Of a stretch of DNA of 64,000 nt, positions 61,601 through 64,000 are shown piece after piece. Position 1 is the first letter of the stretch; every line of letters starts with the position of its first letter. The DNA lies in contig CM034101.1 of NCBI GenBank assembly GCA_019914945.1, positions 12,721,188-12,785,187 on the forward strand, in the 5' to 3' direction. A model generated the notes under the pieces. It was not told the origin of the DNA. It was given only the letters and a program-made list of their open reading frames with translations, and did no database searches. Position numbers and translations under genes: made by a program. The stretch comes from Typha latifolia. Taxonomy: Eukaryota > Streptophyta > Magnoliopsida > Poales > Typhaceae.

Positions 61601-62603
61601 GATAATGTGCTTTGAAAAATGGAATTTGATGTAGTAATTGATATTTGATACTATAAAAAATAATAGTCTGCCCAATTGATCAGCTTTTCTTATTGAAGAA
61701 AGAAATTTTAAGTTCGCCTATGAAAACAAGTCTGAAGCCATCATCGGTAGTGGAATAAAGAAGATTTTCAGAATACGTGAACTCCGCTTAACTAGAACAA
61801 CGGATACATAAAACGGGAAGTTCATTTCGGCTCCAGAATGAAAAGAAGGATCCATCACAGTTGTTATTTGACCAAGTTAGCATGGGAAGTGGCAATAATA
61901 GTAGACTAGTAGTCTTTGATTTCTTTGAAAAATGAGATTCTGCCTTGGACCATCAGAGAATTGTTTAGTGTGCTGTACAGTAGCAATCTCTTTGCTAAAT
62001 CTGTCACCTTAATGTATAGCACATTGTGATTGATTCAACATATCTGACTGCATGCATTACATAATTTATAGTCCTTGTGAATAATTATGTTAAAAGCTTG
62101 ATTTTGCTTTTCTTGACCACTGAGTGCATAAACAGCTGAAGGGATGGGTATTATGTATTGGAACTATTGGTGAGTTTTTAGTTAGCTACTTTTGATGGTT
62201 AGCATCTTGCGGACAATCTCCAATATATTGCATCCATTTACTTGTTTCTACCAATTTGGTGTTTGTCAGAAGAAACATTTTGTTTCAACTTTTTTCTTGT
62301 AATCAGCTGGTATATCTTTCATGCACTTATTTAAAGTCAATAGGGAGGCTAAGCTCTCATGTTGATGCATAGATATTTGAAAGAATGTTGTTTGTGTAGG
62401 ATGATGCTAATGAAGATTGGTTTCCAGAGGATGTACATGATGCATTTAAAGTCATGAGGGAGAGAAAGGTTTTTGATGTATCAGATATGTTTACAATTGC
62501 GGATGCATGGGGTTGGACCTGGGAGAGTGACTTGCAAAACAGAATGCCTCGCAGATGGTCACAAGAATGGGAAGTTGAGTTGGCAATCAAAATCATGCAG
62601 AAG
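40648..62603 (+). CDS. PTAC3: pTAC3/PAP1, PPR and SAP-domain protein of the plastid RNA polymerase complex (3' end outside window)
   Basis: Eleven exons join in phase to give 783 residues: 40648-41013, 43449-43620, 43706-43923, 45554-45617, 47748-47820, 50344-50421, 51073-51230, 56683-56851, 59404-59866, 60087-60470, 62400-62603. Seen: a Ser/Phe/Arg-rich N-terminus ([10 protein letters not shown]) fitting a transit peptide; helical PPR-like repeats from about residue 100 to 420 (for example [16 protein letters not shown]); a SAP motif near 533-567 ([16 protein letters not shown]); an acidic region near 582-690; and [19 protein letters not shown] in the last visible exon. Known of pTAC3: it is an essential subunit of the plastid-encoded RNA polymerase complex and binds DNA through SAP. 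A GTATGT donor follows 62603, so roughly the last 100-150 residues lie right of the window. Introns of 85 bp to 5.5 kb hold most of the transposons here. Confidence 0.95.
41104..42390. mobile_element. hAT-like non-autonomous element, TSD TTATGAAT
   Basis: Perfect 12-bp terminal inverted repeat TAGGGGTGGCAA / TTGCCACCCCTA, flanked by the exact 8-bp duplication TTATGAAT (41096-41103 and 42391-42398). The subterminal regions are arrays of CGGGTCGGGT / AACCCGACCCG words on both sides. The interior, 41450-41880, is an irregular repeat of CCTCCG/CTTCGCC units. No transposase. It sits in PTAC3 intron 1. Confidence 0.9.
41450..41880. repeat. GC-rich CCTCCGYCT/CCTTCGCC minisatellite inside the hAT-like element
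   Basis: About 430 bp of short irregular units such as GCCTCCGTCTGCCGCCT and CGCCTTCGCC. The interruptions do not keep one period. Its arginine/alanine-rich minus-strand frame (41688-41879) is a by-product of the repeat and not a gene. Confidence 0.75.
46743..46947. mobile_element. CAAYGATGG MITE, short copy R4, TSD CTTGAGAT
   Basis: Starts CAATGATGGTTATGCC and ends GACATGGCCTTTTTG, 205 bp. The exact 8-bp word CTTGAGAT lies on both sides (46735-46742 and 46948-46955). The interior has the family's GGCACAYC words. It is an internally deleted copy in PTAC3 intron 4, and its right half is included in a later tandem duplication. Confidence 0.75.
46900..47270. repeat. Tandem duplication, about 184-bp unit x2
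   Basis: The first unit (46900-47083) and the second (47084-47270) share TTTTTGCTTGAGATACCTA, GAGGAGCCAACATGGC, TTAATTGTCCTCCACTTA and GTCAAAGCTCAAG. Each unit begins inside MITE copy R4 and runs into flanking intron, so the duplication followed the R4 insertion. Reading frames over it are not genes. Confidence 0.8.
51484..54312 (-). mobile_element. Solo LTR 2 (same family as solo LTR 1, inverted), TSD AACAT
   Basis: On the minus strand it begins TGTAACACCC (54312) and ends GGGTGTTTCA (51484). AACAT flanks both sides (51479-51483 and 54313-54317), a perfect 5-bp duplication. It is homologous to solo LTR 1 through most of its length but has about 480 bp more (about 52520-53000). No internal region, so again a solo LTR. 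It lies in PTAC3 intron 7, antisense to the gene. Confidence 0.88.
54640..55632. mobile_element. CAAYGATGG hAT-like MITE, full-length copy R2, TSD ATTCAAAA
   Basis: Starts CATGGATGGCCGCGCCGG and ends CAGTGCCATCGTTG. The exact 8-bp duplication ATTCAAAA lies at 54632-54639 and 55633-55640. At 993 bp and uninterrupted, it is the best reference copy of the family. The interior is AT-rich and without ORFs, and matches R1 in reverse orientation. It lies in PTAC3 intron 7, about 330 bp from solo LTR 2. Confidence 0.8.
57850..58290. repeat. Possible decayed TRIM/LTR remnant
   Basis: Words resembling the end of short LTR elements (AAGCTATTCAATAACAAACC, then AGCTTATACTGTTAGGTAAC) occur twice, about 380 bp apart, within PTAC3 intron 8. 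Neither clean ends nor a target duplication could be found, so this is only a suspicion. Confidence 0.25.
59404..59866 (+). CDS. PTAC3: PTAC3 exon 9 with the SAP DNA-binding domain
   Basis: The largest exon (463 bp). It starts at [20 protein letters not shown] and contains the SAP helix-turn-helix at about residues 533-567 ([16 protein letters not shown], then [13 protein letters not shown]), followed by a basic patch ([10 protein letters not shown]) and the first acidic run. The SAP domain with the preceding [14 protein letters not shown] segment identifies the gene as pTAC3 rather than an ordinary PPR protein. Confidence 0.93.
60087..60470 (+). CDS. PTAC3: PTAC3 exon 10, acidic region
   Basis: 128 codons in phase 0 between a CTAG acceptor and a GTCTGT donor. 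It is dominated by Asp and Glu ([16 protein letters not shown] and an [14 protein letters not shown] run), then turns basic ([13 protein letters not shown]). The acidic linker is a usual feature of plant pTAC3. The same stretch gives a spurious minus-strand frame. Confidence 0.9.
60920..61313. mobile_element. CAAYGATGG MITE, copy R5, with internal foldback, TSD GTTCACAT
   Basis: Starts CAATGATGGCCCTGCC and ends GGCCATGGCCATCATTG. The exact 8-bp duplication GTTCACAT lies at 60912-60919 and 61314-61321. The 394-bp interior differs from R1-R3: it is GC-richer and holds an inverted repeat of about 57 bp (61065-61121 and 61172-61230). It lies in PTAC3 intron 10. Confidence 0.8.
61065..61230. repeat. 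Inverted repeat, ~57-bp arms, 50-bp spacer
   Basis: The arm TCATCATCGTGCCTCC...GAATGAAGAAGACGATGGC is answered by GCCAATGTCTTCTTCATT...GGCACGATGACGA. Arms match at most positions by eye with small gaps, so a transcript of this part of PTAC3 intron 10 could form a long hairpin. Confidence 0.65.
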
Positions 62604-63469
62604 GTATGTTCTTTTATCAGTGTTTGGTTGGAGAAAATCGACTTTTGCTACTTATTTCTTGCCTATGTTGATTAATAACAAAAAAATTTATTTAATTACA
62701 TATTCATGGATGTCTTGGTAAAGTAATTTCCTTTACTATATGGTGTCAAGTTGCCAACTTCTTAACTAAAGTTATTTGGCATTATGTAGGTTCCATGATG
62801 ACAAGCCAAGTTTTGTAGTTTCTATTTTTCCTGGGTTTATAAAGAAGCTGATTAAGCATACATTTTGCAAATAGAAATCTATTAATATATGATTACTGAT
62901 TCATTCTCTTAGTACTGTTTTGATGGCATGTTCGAAACAAGATATTCTTGATTTATCACTGCTAACTCTTTTTGTGCCAAATTAACATTCACCAGTCCCG
63001 TATGGAGTTGAACTCTGACAACAGTTGGCTGAAGGAAAGTGGATTTTTGCCATCATTTTCATGTCCAATGAAGAAACTGTATATAGTGCATGGAATACAT
63101 GAAGCTGTTGGTTACATACTTACATGGACATTAGTAAATATGTAAATGTGAAATATGCCAATTTGATATTGGGATGGATAGTTGAAATAGTTTCTCAAAA
63201 TATTTGTATAAGGCTGTGAGCAATCTGAGATAATGAAAGACATCAAGATGTGAAAATTGAATTGATTGATGTAACACAAGAAACCTAATAACCATACGTT
63301 TTTTTTACTTGGCAGACATATTAATAAAGAAAAAAAATGTAAACTAATATTTAGATCTGCTAGTGATATAGATGATAAATATGGGTTTATGACATATAAG
63401 GAATTTTAACTACATAGTTAAGAGGCTATTTCAATGATTTGAATCTGGCAACCTTAGTGTTCGGTAGCA

Positions 63470-63740
63470 ACAAGGTTCCTAGTTTCGGCTCATCCCTTGA
63501 AATGAGTCTATTAATTGGTTTGAGGTATCTATTGTATCGGTCAATATTTGATTCGGATCAAGCGAGTTTTGGCCAAAACGAACCAAAACCGAGAGAGAAA
63601 GGAAGAGAGAGAGAGAGAGAGAAAGATAGATAGATAGAGAGAGAGAGAGCTTGTCAGGGAGCAAAAAAAAGTAGAAGGAAAAAATGCACTCCCGAGGTCA
63701 TCGAAGGTCGACGGAATCGAATTTGCGTCAAAGTTCACTG
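63470..63740. repeat. (GA)n-bearing dispersed repeat, copy d
   Basis: A purine tract (63590-63650, mostly GA with a short GATA run) is preceded by TTGTATCGGTCAATATTTGA, GATTCGGATCAAGCGAG and TTTTGGCCAAAACGAACC. These words parallel the flanks of copies a to c. It lies in PTAC3 intron 11. Confidence 0.45.
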
Positions 63741-63784
63741 TATGTTGATGGAGGTTGAATCTATGCTGAGAAGCATCGATTTGT

Positions 63785-64000
63785 TTAGAGCATCTCCATG
63801 GAGGGCTCTATATTTGAAGCCCAAAGGCTCTAAATATAGAGCCAAGAGCCCGGTGCACTCCAATGCACTAGGCTTTATATTTATTACTTAATAAATATAA
63901 AAAATTTATATTTATATTATATATTTTAAGTCATTTACTAGGTCTTCTTAATGTTATCATTTTTTAATAAAAATATATCGTTAGAAAACTCTTATCGAGA
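63785..64000. mobile_element. MITE-like end (GAGCATCTCCA type), cut by the window edge
   Basis: GAGCATCTCCATGGAGGGCT followed by repeated GGCTCTA / TAAATATAGAGCC words is a common plant MITE terminus. The other end would lie beyond base 64000, so size, target duplication and superfamily cannot be determined. Confidence 0.4.

Noticed and set aside
1..64000. Search for CRISPR arrays, operons, phage or defence systems, tRNA and rRNA genes
   Set aside because: Spliced plant genes, plant transposons and 5-, 8- and 9-bp target duplications define this as nuclear plant DNA. No regular spacer arrays, cloverleaf genes or polycistronic layout were seen.

Overview
This is a piece of a plant nuclear genome, almost certainly a monocot. 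The long, transposon-filled introns and the protein sequences suggest a palm or a relative, but that is inference and no species is assigned. There are no prokaryotic features, rRNA or tRNA genes, or CRISPR arrays. Two of the three genes run off the window, and most of the remaining DNA is intron and transposon.

Genes. (1) MSH1, minus strand, starts at 31414. Twelve exons were traced down to 2415 and the gene continues past the left edge. It encodes the plant organellar MutS homologue; only about the first 398 residues are here, and its introns reach 6.7 kb. (2) A four-exon minus-strand gene, 38008-40304, encodes a plastid membrane protein of the LOW PSII ACCUMULATION-like (DUF3493) family. 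Its first exon has an unresolved reading-frame problem. (3) PTAC3 (PAP1), plus strand, starts at 40648. Eleven exons were traced to 62603 and the 3' end lies beyond the right edge. It encodes the PPR and SAP protein of the plastid RNA polymerase complex. Genes 2 and 3 are head to head, with 343 bp between their ATGs. All three products are expected in plastids (MSH1 also in mitochondria).

Mobile DNA. Three solo LTRs keep intact TG...CA ends and 5-bp target duplications: 4723-6937 (CCATA), 19365-21762 (GATAT) and 51484-54312 (AACAT, inverted). A fourth LTR, 21768-24191, abuts the third with a shared GATAT. An hAT-like element with a perfect 8-bp duplication (TTATGAAT) sits in PTAC3 intron 1. 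A family of small hAT-like elements with CAAYGATGG ends occurs at least five times, three with exact 8-bp duplications. A probable Pack-MULE with 9-bp duplications (AATTTAAAA) lies 330 bp upstream of the MSH1 ATG and carries gene-like sequence resembling the DUF506 (PDDEXK-like) family. A decayed LINE ORF1 lies between MSH1 and the DUF3493 gene. Several (CT)n/(GA)n tracts share GGCCGATC-type flanks and look like one dispersed repeat.

Layout. 1-31414 MSH1 with its introns; 31415-38007 intergenic (telo-box leader, Pack-MULE, LINE remnant, about 3.5 kb of unrecognised AT-rich DNA); 38008-40304 DUF3493 gene; 40305-40647 shared promoter; 40648-64000 PTAC3. The identified insertions inside genes lie in introns of about 1.9 kb or more; the shortest introns (85-263 bp) show none.
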